This document shows, piece by piece, positions 51,053-59,646 of a stretch of 64,000 nt of DNA. The stretch is taken from assembly GCA_045629305.1 (NCBI GenBank), contig JAZQQZ010000025.1, forward strand, positions 1 through 64,000, given 5' to 3'. The position numbers and the translations under genes were made by a program. Below the pieces are notes generated by a model. It worked only from the letters and a program-made list of their open reading frames with translations. It searched no databases and was not told the DNA's origin. Position 1 is the first letter of the stretch; every line of letters begins with the position of its first letter. The stretch comes from UBA1227 sp045629305. GTDB taxonomy: Bacteria > Bacillota > Clostridia > Oscillospirales > Acutalibacteraceae.

Positions 51053-51586
51053 TTAACCTTTAGTTGCGAAGAATATGCCGAGGAAAAGCATTGCCTGAGA
51101 AAATCCATTTACGAATTCGGCAAGCCAATTCTTCTTGGCATCTTTATTGAAGTCTTCACGTGACTGTGATGACTTAACATATCCCATAACGCCCATTCCG
51201 CAGAATCCAACGATAAAGAAAATAATTGCTGGGATACTAATAATTGCTTTAATTATTCCCTTCCAAACGATTGCACCGGTAATTGTGCCAATGATTGCAC
51301 CGATAATAGCAATCATAAAGCCACCTGCCATGCAAGGTACGAAGGCCTTATTGAGGATTTTAACATCTCCTACTTTAAGTCCAAGGAGAAGTTTCCAGAG
51401 GACTTTACATAAGCCCGACGCAGCAATCAAAATTGCGCCTACAAGGAAAATCCAAAATGCGATTCCGCTGCCACTTAGAGCGGTAGCAAGAATAATCATG
51501 CTAAGGGAGAAGAATATAACTGGGATTGCATCAACAAGTGCGAGGGCTACAGTAAAGTCCTCGTGTTCATTTCTGTTTTCATCCAT
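51053..51586 (-). CDS. Unknown multi-helix membrane protein (177 residues)
   Basis: I do not recognise it. Hydrophobic stretches at about residues 22-45, 48-66, 80-105 and 110-135, plus a C-terminal one near 155-175, give four or five helices. The ends are charged and polar, and the middle is Gly/Ile rich. It is cotranscribed with trpB (11-base gap) and the next membrane protein. Confidence 0.65.
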   Translation of the reverse strand: MDENRNEHEDFTVALALVDAIPVIFFSLSMIILATALSGSGIAFWIFLVGAILIAASGLCKVLWKLLLGLKVGDVKILNKAFVPCMAGGFMIAIIGAIIGTITGAIVWKGIIKAIISIPAIIFFIVGFCGMGVMGYVKSSQSREDFNKDAKKNWLAEFVNGFSQAMLFLGIFFATKG

Positions 51587-51609
51587 GAGAAATACCTCTC
51601 GAATTTAAT

Positions 51610-52182
51610 TTATTTTGTGCCTCTTTCCTCTTTGTCAAGGTACTTAGCATAAGTAAGAACACCAAGCATAAGTGCCATATCGAACTGTGAAAGGCTCTGA
51701 AGAATATAGAACTTGTTAATGAGTTCCTCTGAGCCGTTGTTAGTGATAATTACATATACGATTGCAACGAGTGACATAATGCCAGTTCCGATGCAGAGGC
51801 CTACTGAGCCTTTCTTTCCAAGGTCCTTGCCGATTACTACAAATACAAGCATGCAAAGTGCAAGTGTATAAGCGATAACTGGGATCATGAATGTTGCGTT
51901 TCCGTCGTTAGTGTTAGCAACGAAGAGAACCTGGATTGCTGTCTCAATAATGAATGCTGTTGCGAATGTCTTATAAGCCCATGCCTGCTTCTTGGAGAAA
52001 CCTCTTACTACATAGTAGAAAGATACTGAAAGAGCAATGATTACGAGAGCTGTGCTTATACGCATAAGAAGTGGTGACTGTGCGTTGATAAGCATCTCTA
52101 CGCTTGTGATGATGCCTGATAATGCGAGAAGCAAATCAAGCAAAAGTACGGACTGATAAAGTGGATTTTCTTTTTTGAACAT
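51610..52182 (-). CDS. Unknown six-helix membrane protein (190 residues)
   Basis: I do not recognise it. About six evenly spaced hydrophobic helices fill the chain, with a basic C-terminus (KYLDKEERGTK). No catalytic motif stands out. It lies 18 bases after the YhhN-family gene and is likely part of the same operon. Confidence 0.65.
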   Translation of the reverse strand: MFKKENPLYQSVLLLDLLLALSGIITSVEMLINAQSPLLMRISTALVIIALSVSFYYVVRGFSKKQAWAYKTFATAFIIETAIQVLFVANTNDGNATFMIPVIAYTLALCMLVFVVIGKDLGKKGSVGLCIGTGIMSLVAIVYVIITNNGSEELINKFYILQSLSQFDMALMLGVLTYAKYLDKEERGTK

Positions 52183-52200
52183 TATTAGTTTCCCCCTAAA

Positions 52201-52884
52201 TTAAAATGAAAAGCTTACTGCTGCAAGCATAAGTCCTAAGAAATAAGTTCCGCTGTTAAGTCTGAGTATTGCTTTACTCTCCTTATACTTGAACTTGTGA
52301 AGTGAGATAAAATAGTCCGAAATCATGAATAGGATAAGTCCTACGCAGAGAAGCAACACATTCCAGCTAAACGGTAGCATGATAAGTGCTGCTATCGACA
52401 AAGTACCATGGAGTGATACTGTTGCGATATAGAGTGGAAAGACATTTTTCATCATTGGTTTTTCTTCGTAATCGTACCAACCCTTATACCATAGGATCAA
52501 GAATGTTCCGAAGAATATTGCAAATATGAGAAGGAACCACCAGAAGTTCTCAAATGCAAGGCCCTTGGCCATTACGAACTTAATCATCGAAGCGAAAATG
52601 ATTCCATTTCCTATTGCAAACGATACGCCACCTTTGGAGAAGCTCCAAAGGAGGAGAACATCTCCGAGATAAGCAAAGAAGATACCAATGAAGAGTTCTA
52701 TCATTATCGGATCTCCCCACCTACCGAAGTGGAACATCTCGAAAGCAATATATGTAATAAACGCTGTTGCCATTACGATTTTATTGATTGCACGACGCTT
52801 GAAATTGCCAGATGTCTCAGAGAAGAAGTAAGAAACGAGCAACGCAAGATATGCAACAATGAAGATTATTGTATAAAGCTGCAT
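52201..52884 (-). CDS. YhhN/TMEM86-family membrane protein (lysoplasmalogenase-like)
   Basis: This 227-residue, roughly eight-helix protein has the family landmarks FFAYLGDVLLLW near residue 70, GGVSFAIGN, and LILFMISDYFISLHKF near residue 195. Characterised members hydrolyse the vinyl-ether bond of lysoplasmalogens, releasing an aldehyde. Anaerobic Clostridia make plasmalogens, so the activity would fit, but it is inferred. Its neighbours are an HSL esterase upstream and two unknown membrane proteins downstream. Confidence 0.78.
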   Translation of the reverse strand: MQLYTIIFIVAYLALLVSYFFSETSGNFKRRAINKIVMATAFITYIAFEMFHFGRWGDPIMIELFIGIFFAYLGDVLLLWSFSKGGVSFAIGNGIIFASMIKFVMAKGLAFENFWWFLLIFAIFFGTFLILWYKGWYDYEEKPMMKNVFPLYIATVSLHGTLSIAALIMLPFSWNVLLLCVGLILFMISDYFISLHKFKYKESKAILRLNSGTYFLGLMLAAVSFSF

Positions 52885-52910
52885 AATTCCCTCCAGAAAA
52901 TGTAGTTTTA

Positions 52911-53807
52911 TTATTTATGCTTGTTGAAGAATTTTACCATGCGATCAATTGCAGCTACTGAATCACGATTGTCTGGTACAAGAACCTGATAAACATGATT
53001 GAGTGACAATTTATATTTATAGTCATATTTGACTTTGGTACCGCACTTCTTCAAAATCTTACGTGCTCTACTGGACTGGCCATTGGCAATTACATCTGCA
53101 AGACTTGTGAAAATAATTGTAGGTGGATAATTGCCCTTGGTTGATTTCACAACCTTATCGAAGTTGAAGTACTTACCATATGGTTCACTCTTCCACTTCT
53201 TGCCAATTACATGTCCAACGTATGACTTGAGAAGTCCTTTCTTCTCAAGGTATGGACAAGGTGATACAAGTGAAACCGCTTTGAATTTAACACCTGGATC
53301 TACAAGTGAGAATGCATCACGCATCTTCTTTGAAACCGTTGCCGCAGCGACGTAGCCAGCGAGCTGGCCTCCTGCTGAGTCACCGGTGAGATATAGCCTT
53401 GACTTATTGCAAGGATAATTTCCAAGATGCTTTGCAATGAATTTGACTGCCAACATACAATCCTGAACTTGTTCATTATTAGTAACATCAGGAACAAGTC
53501 TGTAGTTGATGTTGAATACTACGAATCCCCTCTGTGCGAGGTGAAGGCAGTAGTTCTTATTAATTTCCTTGCTACCGTAGAACCAACCACCACCGTGGAT
53601 ATCGATGATAACTGGAAGCTTAGCATTTGGTTTCGTATCCTTTGGATAGTAGACATCAAGTGTATGCCATTCGTTCTTATCCTTGGCATAATTTATGTCA
53701 CAGATCTGCTCTACATCCTCTGGAAAATCTTGCTTTGCGAGACGAGCTGCGTCGAGTTTCGCATCAAGTTTCCAGAAAGACTGAATGAGCGGTTTAGGCA
53801 AATTCAT
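52911..53807 (-). CDS. HSL-type alpha/beta hydrolase (esterase) 3
   Basis: This 298-residue esterase resembles esterase 1 around the oxyanion loop (IDIHGGGWFYGSK, then GFVVFNINYRL against GFFVMNVNYGM). The nucleophile elbow is LTGDSAGGQ. LNHVYQVLVP near the end supplies the likely His. It is the first gene of the operon leading to YhhN, two membrane proteins and trpB. Confidence 0.83.
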   Translation of the reverse strand: MNLPKPLIQSFWKLDAKLDAARLAKQDFPEDVEQICDINYAKDKNEWHTLDVYYPKDTKPNAKLPVIIDIHGGGWFYGSKEINKNYCLHLAQRGFVVFNINYRLVPDVTNNEQVQDCMLAVKFIAKHLGNYPCNKSRLYLTGDSAGGQLAGYVAAATVSKKMRDAFSLVDPGVKFKAVSLVSPCPYLEKKGLLKSYVGHVIGKKWKSEPYGKYFNFDKVVKSTKGNYPPTIIFTSLADVIANGQSSRARKILKKCGTKVKYDYKYKLSLNHVYQVLVPDNRDSVAAIDRMVKFFNKHK

Positions 53808-53842
53808 TCCAATTCCCCCGTAAATTACTTATATACTGTTAA

Positions 53843-53889
53843 ATTATACATTATTTAGTATTGATAATCAATTATTAATATAGTAAGAT
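53843..53889. promoter_or_regulatory. Back-to-back promoters sharing a palindromic -35
   Basis: The palindrome ATTGAT-A-ATCAAT (53860-53872) supplies both -35 boxes. On the minus strand TTGATT pairs at 17 bases with TATAAT (53843-53848) for the esterase 3 operon. On the plus strand TTGATA (53861-53866) pairs at 17 bases with TAAGAT (53884-53889) for asnA. It may also be a regulator site. Confidence 0.55.
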
Positions 53890-53918
53890 TATTGCATAAA
53901 TTAAAGGAAGTGCACACT

Positions 53919-54926
53919 ATGGATGGACTTTATATCCCTGAGGGTTATCAGTCAAAATTGTCCCTCAAGGAAACTCAAAGAGCAATTAAACTTACTAAGG
54001 ATACTTTCCAGCAGAACCTCGCGAGAGCGCTCAGCCTCGATCGCGTTACCGCCCCTGTAATCGTACGCAGCGGCTGTGGTATCAACGACGACTTGAACGG
54101 CGTTGAACGTAAGGTTTCTTTCGACATGAAAAGTATCGACGGTAACGCGGAAGTTGTACAGTCTCTCGCGAAATGGAAGCGCATGGCGCTAAAGCGTTAT
54201 CACTACCAGCCAGGCGAAGGAATCTATACAGACATGTCCGCTATCCGTCGCGACGACAGTTGCGATAACACCCACTCAATCTATGTTGATCAGTGGGACT
54301 GGGAAAGAGTTATAAATGCATCCAACAGAAACGAAGACTTCCTTAAGGGCATCGTAAAACTTATCGTAAATGCACTTGTTGATACCAAAGAAAAAGTAAA
54401 TCTCGTATATCCACAACTCACAAATTCAATGGAAAGAGATGTCTTCTTCATCACATCACAAGAGCTCCTCGATATGTATCCAGACATGGACGACAAAGAG
54501 CGTGAAAATGCTATCGTTAAAGAGAAAAAGACAGTTTTCATTATGAAGATTGGCGGTCCTCTCTCCAATGGCAAGCCACATGACGGTCGTGCACCGGACT
54601 ACGATGACTGGGACCTCAACGGTGACATTCTCGTCTGGGATGATGTCATCGGCCAGGCACTCGAGCTCTCATCAATGGGTATCCGTGTTGATGCGAAGTC
54701 ACTTAAGAGTCAACTTAAGCTTGCTAATGCTGAAGATAGGCTTCAGTACGCCTATCATCAGGGCATAATTGACGGCACTCTCCCACTTACAATCGGTGGC
54801 GGAATTGGCCAGTCACGTATGTGTATGTACATGCTTGAAAAAGCCCATATTGGTGAGGTTCAGGTATCAGTATGGCCTGATGAAATCATTGACGAATGTC
54901 AAGAAAACGGTATCAAATTATTATGA
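53919..54926 (+). CDS. asnA: Aspartate-ammonia ligase AsnA
   Basis: AsnA is an ammonia-dependent asparagine synthetase, related to class II tRNA synthetases, that makes asparagine from aspartate, ammonia and ATP. The 335 residues match the family. It shows VTAPVIVRSGCGINDDLNG near residue 42, SVDQWDWE-like IYVDQWDWE, the acid-rich RDDSCDNTHS loop, and the final GGGIGQSRMCM motif. The ATG at 53919 follows AGGAAG. There is no room for a T-box leader. Confidence 0.95.
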   Translation: MDGLYIPEGYQSKLSLKETQRAIKLTKDTFQQNLARALSLDRVTAPVIVRSGCGINDDLNGVERKVSFDMKSIDGNAEVVQSLAKWKRMALKRYHYQPGEGIYTDMSAIRRDDSCDNTHSIYVDQWDWERVINASNRNEDFLKGIVKLIVNALVDTKEKVNLVYPQLTNSMERDVFFITSQELLDMYPDMDDKERENAIVKEKKTVFIMKIGGPLSNGKPHDGRAPDYDDWDLNGDILVWDDVIGQALELSSMGIRVDAKSLKSQLKLANAEDRLQYAYHQGIIDGTLPLTIGGGIGQSRMCMYMLEKAHIGEVQVSVWPDEIIDECQENGIKLL

Positions 54927-55873
54927 TTAATAAAAAGATTTTATATGGCCTCGGTTGCGGGGCCATTTCCTTTACTTTGGCAGCTGCGAGCTACCTTCAA
55001 GAAAAAGCAATAGGCGTGGATAAGAAAGCCGCTCCATCCGATGGTAAGACCATAGGAATGGAGGTCGAGCGTGAGCTCTTAAACTCCGGTGAAAGTGCAG
55101 GAAAAAAGTGGTTCAAAGCTCAGCCATATAGAGAGGTCTATATGACAAACGAGCGAAATGAAAAGCTCTGTGGCTACTATCTCCCACCGAAGGATGGATG
55201 CAATGTAATCGCATTCCTCATCCACGGTTACAAGTCAAACGCCTTCCGTAATCCAATGCTTTTTGCTGAGCATTACTACGAAGAATATGGCTATGGCATA
55301 TTCGTCATGGATCACACAGCTATAGGAAAAAGTGAGGGTCACTATGTTGGATTTTCCGGCTATGAATCAGATGACTGTCTCCTCTGGCTCAAGTATATCA
55401 AAGAGAATATAGGTGACTTCCAGATCATCATTCATGGCGTTTCAATGGGCGGTGCAACCGTCTGTCAGATGGCGGGCAAAGACCTTCCAGCGAATGTCAA
55501 ATTCGCCATCGACGACTGCGGTTTCACCGGCGGAAAGCAGCAGATTGCTCATGAGTTCGAAATAAGAAATATCCCTGTTCATCCAGTGATTGAAATTCTC
55601 AGTTTCGTCAACAAAATCAAGGCCGGTTACACCCTCGGCTACACCGATGCCCACAAGAGAATTTATGATGCAAAATGTCCTATTCTCTTCATCCACGGCG
55701 GTCGTGACGGTTTCGTTCCGACAGTGATGGGTCGCGAGATGTATAGCGCGTGTCCTACCGAAAAGGAACTCGTCATCATAGATGACGCGACACACGCTAC
55801 ATGTGTTCTCTACGACCCAGATCTCTACTGGTCCAAAGTTGATGAATTCATCGAAAAATATATAGAAAAATAA
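54923..55873 (+). CDS. Membrane-anchored alpha/beta hydrolase
   Basis: This 316-residue hydrolase has an N-terminal hydrophobic helix (residues about 6-25), then the fold with FLIHGYKSN and nucleophile HGVSMGGA. IHGGRDGFVP follows (acid), with a final THATC (base). The family resembles YqkD/BEM46-like peptidases and esterases. It overlaps asnA as ATGA, so the two are translationally coupled, which is an unusual pairing. Confidence 0.83.
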   Translation: MINKKILYGLGCGAISFTLAAASYLQEKAIGVDKKAAPSDGKTIGMEVERELLNSGESAGKKWFKAQPYREVYMTNERNEKLCGYYLPPKDGCNVIAFLIHGYKSNAFRNPMLFAEHYYEEYGYGIFVMDHTAIGKSEGHYVGFSGYESDDCLLWLKYIKENIGDFQIIIHGVSMGGATVCQMAGKDLPANVKFAIDDCGFTGGKQQIAHEFEIRNIPVHPVIEILSFVNKIKAGYTLGYTDAHKRIYDAKCPILFIHGGRDGFVPTVMGREMYSACPTEKELVIIDDATHATCVLYDPDLYWSKVDEFIEKYIEK

Positions 55874-55875
55874 AC

Positions 55876-55904
55876 AAAACTCCTGACCTTTGGTCAGGAG
55901 TTTT
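55876..55904. terminator. Bidirectional terminator
   Basis: A 13-base stem (AAAACTCCTGACC, 55876-55888, with 55892-55904) and a 3-base loop carries T-rich tails on both strands, ending the asnA operon and the liv-mgl-eamA operon. Confidence 0.9.
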
Positions 55905-56793
55905 ATATTTCTTCTATCGCAAGAATTATGATACCTATTGCAACGAGGAATACCGAAACATATTGATTTCTCTCAAGTTCCTCTTTGAGAAAAACCCTCG
56001 CGAGAAGTACGGATACGATACAGTATGCGGCAATGACTGGCGCTGCGACCTCCGGTCTGCTCGCAATTGCATATACATAAGCGAACTGTCCTACAGTTTC
56101 GCAGATTGCGGCGCATGGTCGCGAGCCCTTGAGTCCCATCGTTATAGGCTCTTTCTTGATTATTCCAACATAGATTGCAAGTACAATTGCAACGATGAGA
56201 AATGTAAGTTCATATGAGATATTAGCAACATCTTCGAAGTTATCTGGCGTCACTCCCACGAGTGGCGTCTTATTTATATCATCAAGATAATAGCCATCAA
56301 AGAAGGTGCCGAGGGAGTCTATTATACAATATATAATTGGTATGAAAAATGCTATAACACCTATCTCCCTCTCCTCGTGTTTCTCGAACACTCCGAGAAG
56401 TACAACGCCCATGCTGACGAAAATTATCGCAATCATAGACATCAAATCCGGCATGCGGTGAAGAACGATACATAGGAGTATGCAAGACACAGCTCCCGAA
56501 GCATTCTGAATAGGACTCGAAATCGAAAGTTCCAAGTATCTAAGTCCAAAATACCCTACCGTCATCGACAAGATATACATAAGTGACACCGGCAGGTAAA
56601 TCAAAAGATTTCGAAAATCATAATCAATACCTTTGATAAATATCGTGCCGATGGCCGTGATGCCCATCACTATGCCGACATATATAGATGTTTTAAGATG
56701 TGAAAAACGCTCTTCCGATGATGCACCGCGCTTGTAGAAAAGATCTGCGGTGCCCCAGGCGAGGAGCGTTATCATTGTAAATATAAGCCACAT
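55903..56793 (-). CDS. EamA/DMT-superfamily transporter
   Basis: This 296-residue, ten-helix permease of the drug/metabolite transporter type has two repeated halves of EamA character (YFGLRYLELSISSPIQNASGA and YAIASRPEVAAPVIAAY). A hydrophilic loop in the middle is longer than usual. Many members export amino acids or their breakdown products. It lies 8 bases after the methionine gamma-lyase-family gene, which suggests handling of its substrate or product. Confidence 0.82.
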   Translation of the reverse strand: MWLIFTMITLLAWGTADLFYKRGASSEERFSHLKTSIYVGIVMGITAIGTIFIKGIDYDFRNLLIYLPVSLMYILSMTVGYFGLRYLELSISSPIQNASGAVSCILLCIVLHRMPDLMSMIAIIFVSMGVVLLGVFEKHEEREIGVIAFFIPIIYCIIDSLGTFFDGYYLDDINKTPLVGVTPDNFEDVANISYELTFLIVAIVLAIYVGIIKKEPITMGLKGSRPCAAICETVGQFAYVYAIASRPEVAAPVIAAYCIVSVLLARVFLKEELERNQYVSVFLVAIGIIILAIEEI

Positions 56794-56801
56794 AATAGAT
56801 C

Positions 56802-58088
56802 CTATAAATTGATAAGTCCCTTATCAAGAAGTTTCTGCATCGACATCATAATGCCGAGCTTCGCATGTGGGAATGTAAGTCCACCCTGGAAATAAACAGC
56901 ATACGGTGGACGGATAGGTCCATCTGCTGAAAGTTCAATTGACGAGCCCTGTACGAACGCGCCTGCGGCCATAATAACCTCATCACTATAACCCGGAATC
57001 ATCTCTGGCACCGGTGTGAAATAGCTATCCACAGGTGCTGCGGCCTGTATGCCTTCGCAGAAGGCGCACATAGCCTCTTTGGAGCCAAGTTCCACAGACT
57101 GGATAATGTCGTGGCGTGACTCTGTACCATTTGGTACAACGTTAAATCCCAAAGTCTCATAAGCACGCGCTGCGAAGATAGCGCCTTTCAGCGCACCCGC
57201 TGCGACAGTCGGAGCAAGGAAAAGTCCCTGGTAGAGGCGTGTGTTAAGTTCAAGACTCGCACCAACGTCTCCGCCTATTCCAGGCGCTGTAAGGCGATTC
57301 ATGCAGCGATCGATTAGATCCTGTCGGCCGCAGATATAGCCACCAATTGGTGCAAGCCCACCACCTGGATTCTTAATGAGAGAACCAACTACCAAGTCTG
57401 CGCCGACATCAGATGGTTCAATCGTCTCAACGAATTCGCCATAGCAGTTATCGACCATGACGATAACGTCCGGTTTAATCTGCTTGATGAACATTGTGAG
57501 TTCGCCTATCTGCTTTACAGAAAATGTCGGTCTCATCGCATATCCCTTGGAGCGTTGAATCTCGACAAGTTTGGTCTTCTCATTTATTGCTCGTCTTATG
57601 TTGTCATAATCAAATGAGCCATCAGGCAACAAATCAACCTGTGAATATGTCACACCATACTCCTTGAGTGAGCCGATACCATCGCGGATACCTATAACCT
57701 CCTCGAGGGTATCATATGGCTTACCAACTGGAGATAACATCTCATCACCTGGTAAAAGATTTGCTGAAAGCGCGATGGCAAGAGCGTGTGTACCGCAGGT
57801 GATCTGGCCGCGAACAAGTGCCGCCTCTGTGTGAAAGATTGAGGCATATACTGCCTCAAGCGTATCACGACCGAGGTCGTCATGGCCATAGCCTGTTGTG
57901 CCGGCGAAGCAACCTGCGTTCACCTTGTTGTCTTGCATCGCTTTGATGACTTTAAGTTGATTATATTCTGCAACCTTGTCAATCTCGGAGAAGCGAGTTT
58001 CGAGTCCTCCGAGGATGCCCTCGGAGAACTCGTATACCTTTTCCCCTATTCCAAGTTTTGCATACATGTCGAGACTGGAATTATTCAT
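56802..58088 (-). CDS. Methionine gamma-lyase-family PLP enzyme
   Basis: This is a PLP-dependent enzyme of fold type I, in the group once called aluminium resistance protein. The 428 residues include GYGHDDLGRDTLEAVYA, GTHALAIALSA, the PLP aspartate in MVDNCYGEF, and the Schiff-base lysine Lys239 in GSLIKNPGGG. The family is related to cystathionine gamma-lyase-type enzymes; members are presumed sulfur amino-acid lyases. It follows livF by 3 bases, so uptake of branched or sulfur amino acids may be tied to their breakdown. Confidence 0.87.
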   Translation of the reverse strand: MNNSSLDMYAKLGIGEKVYEFSEGILGGLETRFSEIDKVAEYNQLKVIKAMQDNKVNAGCFAGTTGYGHDDLGRDTLEAVYASIFHTEAALVRGQITCGTHALAIALSANLLPGDEMLSPVGKPYDTLEEVIGIRDGIGSLKEYGVTYSQVDLLPDGSFDYDNIRRAINEKTKLVEIQRSKGYAMRPTFSVKQIGELTMFIKQIKPDVIVMVDNCYGEFVETIEPSDVGADLVVGSLIKNPGGGLAPIGGYICGRQDLIDRCMNRLTAPGIGGDVGASLELNTRLYQGLFLAPTVAAGALKGAIFAARAYETLGFNVVPNGTESRHDIIQSVELGSKEAMCAFCEGIQAAAPVDSYFTPVPEMIPGYSDEVIMAAGAFVQGSSIELSADGPIRPPYAVYFQGGLTFPHAKLGIMMSMQKLLDKGLINL

Positions 58089-58091
58089 AGA

Positions 58092-58808
58092 TTACTTACT
58101 CTTTCCAAGATAAGCTTCTTTAACGCTTGGATTCTCAAGAAGATCGAGGCCGGCATGGTTCATTGTAATTTCACCTGTCTCAAGGACATATCCCCAGTCA
58201 GCTGTTTCAAGAGCCATAAATGCGTTCTGCTCAATAAGAAGAACAGTGATGCCTGCCTCATTGATTGTCTTGATAATCTTGAAGATGTCTGCAACTACAA
58301 GTGGTGCGAGACCAAGTGATGGCTCGTCCATCATGATAAGCTCTGGCTTGCTCATAAGTGCACGTGCAACTGCGAGCATCTGCTGCTCACCGCCTGAAAG
58401 TGTACCCGCAAGCTGCCACTCACGCTCTTTAAGACGTGGGAAGAGCTCATAGACATATTCATAATCGGCTGTCAAATCATCCTTGCGGAGATATGCGCCC
58501 ATTCTAAGATTCTCTTTAACTGTGAGGTTAGGGAATACTCTTCGTCCCTCTGGTACAAGTACAACACCTGAACTTACAATCTTATCTGGTGAAAGACCGA
58601 TAAGTTCTTTGCCCTTATACTTGATAGAACCAGACTTTGGCTTTACAAGGCCTGCTATAGACTTTAGTGTTGTAGATTTACCTGCGCCATTGGAGCCGAT
58701 GAGGGTAACAATCTGTCCGTCGTATACGTCGAGTGAGATACCCTTTACAGCTTCAATTCCGCCATAGGATACGTAAAGATCTTTTATTTCAAGTACTTTA
58801 TCACTCAT
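58092..58808 (-). CDS. livF: Branched-chain amino acid ABC transporter ATPase LivF
   Basis: This is the ATPase of the Liv/HAA transporter, 238 residues. It has Walker A GSNGAGKST, signature LSGGEQQML, Walker B ELIMMDEPSLGLAP and switch His-region VLLIEQNA. The ATG at 58808 lies within the end of livG, giving an 8-base overlap; the upstream in-frame TTG is less likely. Confidence 0.95.
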   Translation of the reverse strand: MSDKVLEIKDLYVSYGGIEAVKGISLDVYDGQIVTLIGSNGAGKSTTLKSIAGLVKPKSGSIKYKGKELIGLSPDKIVSSGVVLVPEGRRVFPNLTVKENLRMGAYLRKDDLTADYEYVYELFPRLKEREWQLAGTLSGGEQQMLAVARALMSKPELIMMDEPSLGLAPLVVADIFKIIKTINEAGITVLLIEQNAFMALETADWGYVLETGEITMNHAGLDLLENPSVKEAYLGKSK

Positions 58809-59646
58809 CGTCAACTACCCCCAAATATGCCTCAATAACAGCAGGGTTCTTCTGAACTTCCTGTGGAGTACCATCAGCGATCATCTTACCGAAATCGATA
58901 ACATAGATATGATCAGAGATATCCATTACGAGATTCATATGGTGCTCGATGAGGAAAATAGTCAAATTGTACTTGTCTCTTATCTCCTTGATGAAACTTG
59001 CAAGTTCCTCAGTCTCCTGAGGGTTCATACCTGCTGCTGGCTCATCAAGAAGGAGGAGCTTTGGTTCTGATGCGAGAGCACGGGCAATCTCAAGGCGACG
59101 CTGAAGTCCATAAGGAAGACTTGTTGCGATATCATCCTTATACTTATCGAGTCCCTGCTCTTTAAGAAGAGCCATTGTCTCCTCTCTCATGCGCTTTTCC
59201 TCCTTGGCATTGCCACGGAAAGTCGCAGAGAAAACGTTCTGATTTGCACGCATGTGCTTTGCTGTAAGAACGTTATCGAATACCGTCATACTCTTCCAGA
59301 GTCTGATATTCTGGAAAGTACGAGAGATTCCTTTTTCAGTGATTTTATCAGGTGTCATAGATACTACAGCGCCGAGATACTTATCGCCATTCTCGCCCTT
59401 ATAGTTCTTCTTCATTTTGCCTGTTGGATGATTACGAACTATTGGCTCGTCCATAAATTCAACCAAACCATTTGTTGGCTCATATACACCTGTGATACAG
59501 TTGAATGCTGTTGTCTTGCCGGCGCCGTTAGGGCCGATAAGAGCAACTATCTTTCCCTCTGGGATGTCGAGGGACAAGTTGTTAACGGCTACAACGCCGC
59601 CGAACTGCATAGTGATATTTTCTACATGGAGGACATTATTACTCAT
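58801..59646 (-). CDS. livG: Branched-chain amino acid ABC transporter ATPase LivG
   Basis: This is the second ATPase, 281 residues. It has Walker A GPNGAGKTT, the signature region LPYGLQRRLEIARAL, Walker B LLLLDEPAAGMNP and the switch region IFLIEHHM. The extra helical insert after Walker A, as in LivG proteins, is present. It overlaps livM by 8 bases. Confidence 0.95.
   Translation of the reverse strand: MSNNVLHVENITMQFGGVVAVNNLSLDIPEGKIVALIGPNGAGKTTAFNCITGVYEPTNGLVEFMDEPIVRNHPTGKMKKNYKGENGDKYLGAVVSMTPDKITEKGISRTFQNIRLWKSMTVFDNVLTAKHMRANQNVFSATFRGNAKEEKRMREETMALLKEQGLDKYKDDIATSLPYGLQRRLEIARALASEPKLLLLDEPAAGMNPQETEELASFIKEIRDKYNLTIFLIEHHMNLVMDISDHIYVIDFGKMIADGTPQEVQKNPAVIEAYLGVVDDE

Noticed and set aside
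53808..53918. T-box leader for asnA
   Set aside because: Only about 30 bases lie between the -10 and the start, with no specifier stem or conserved T-box sequence.
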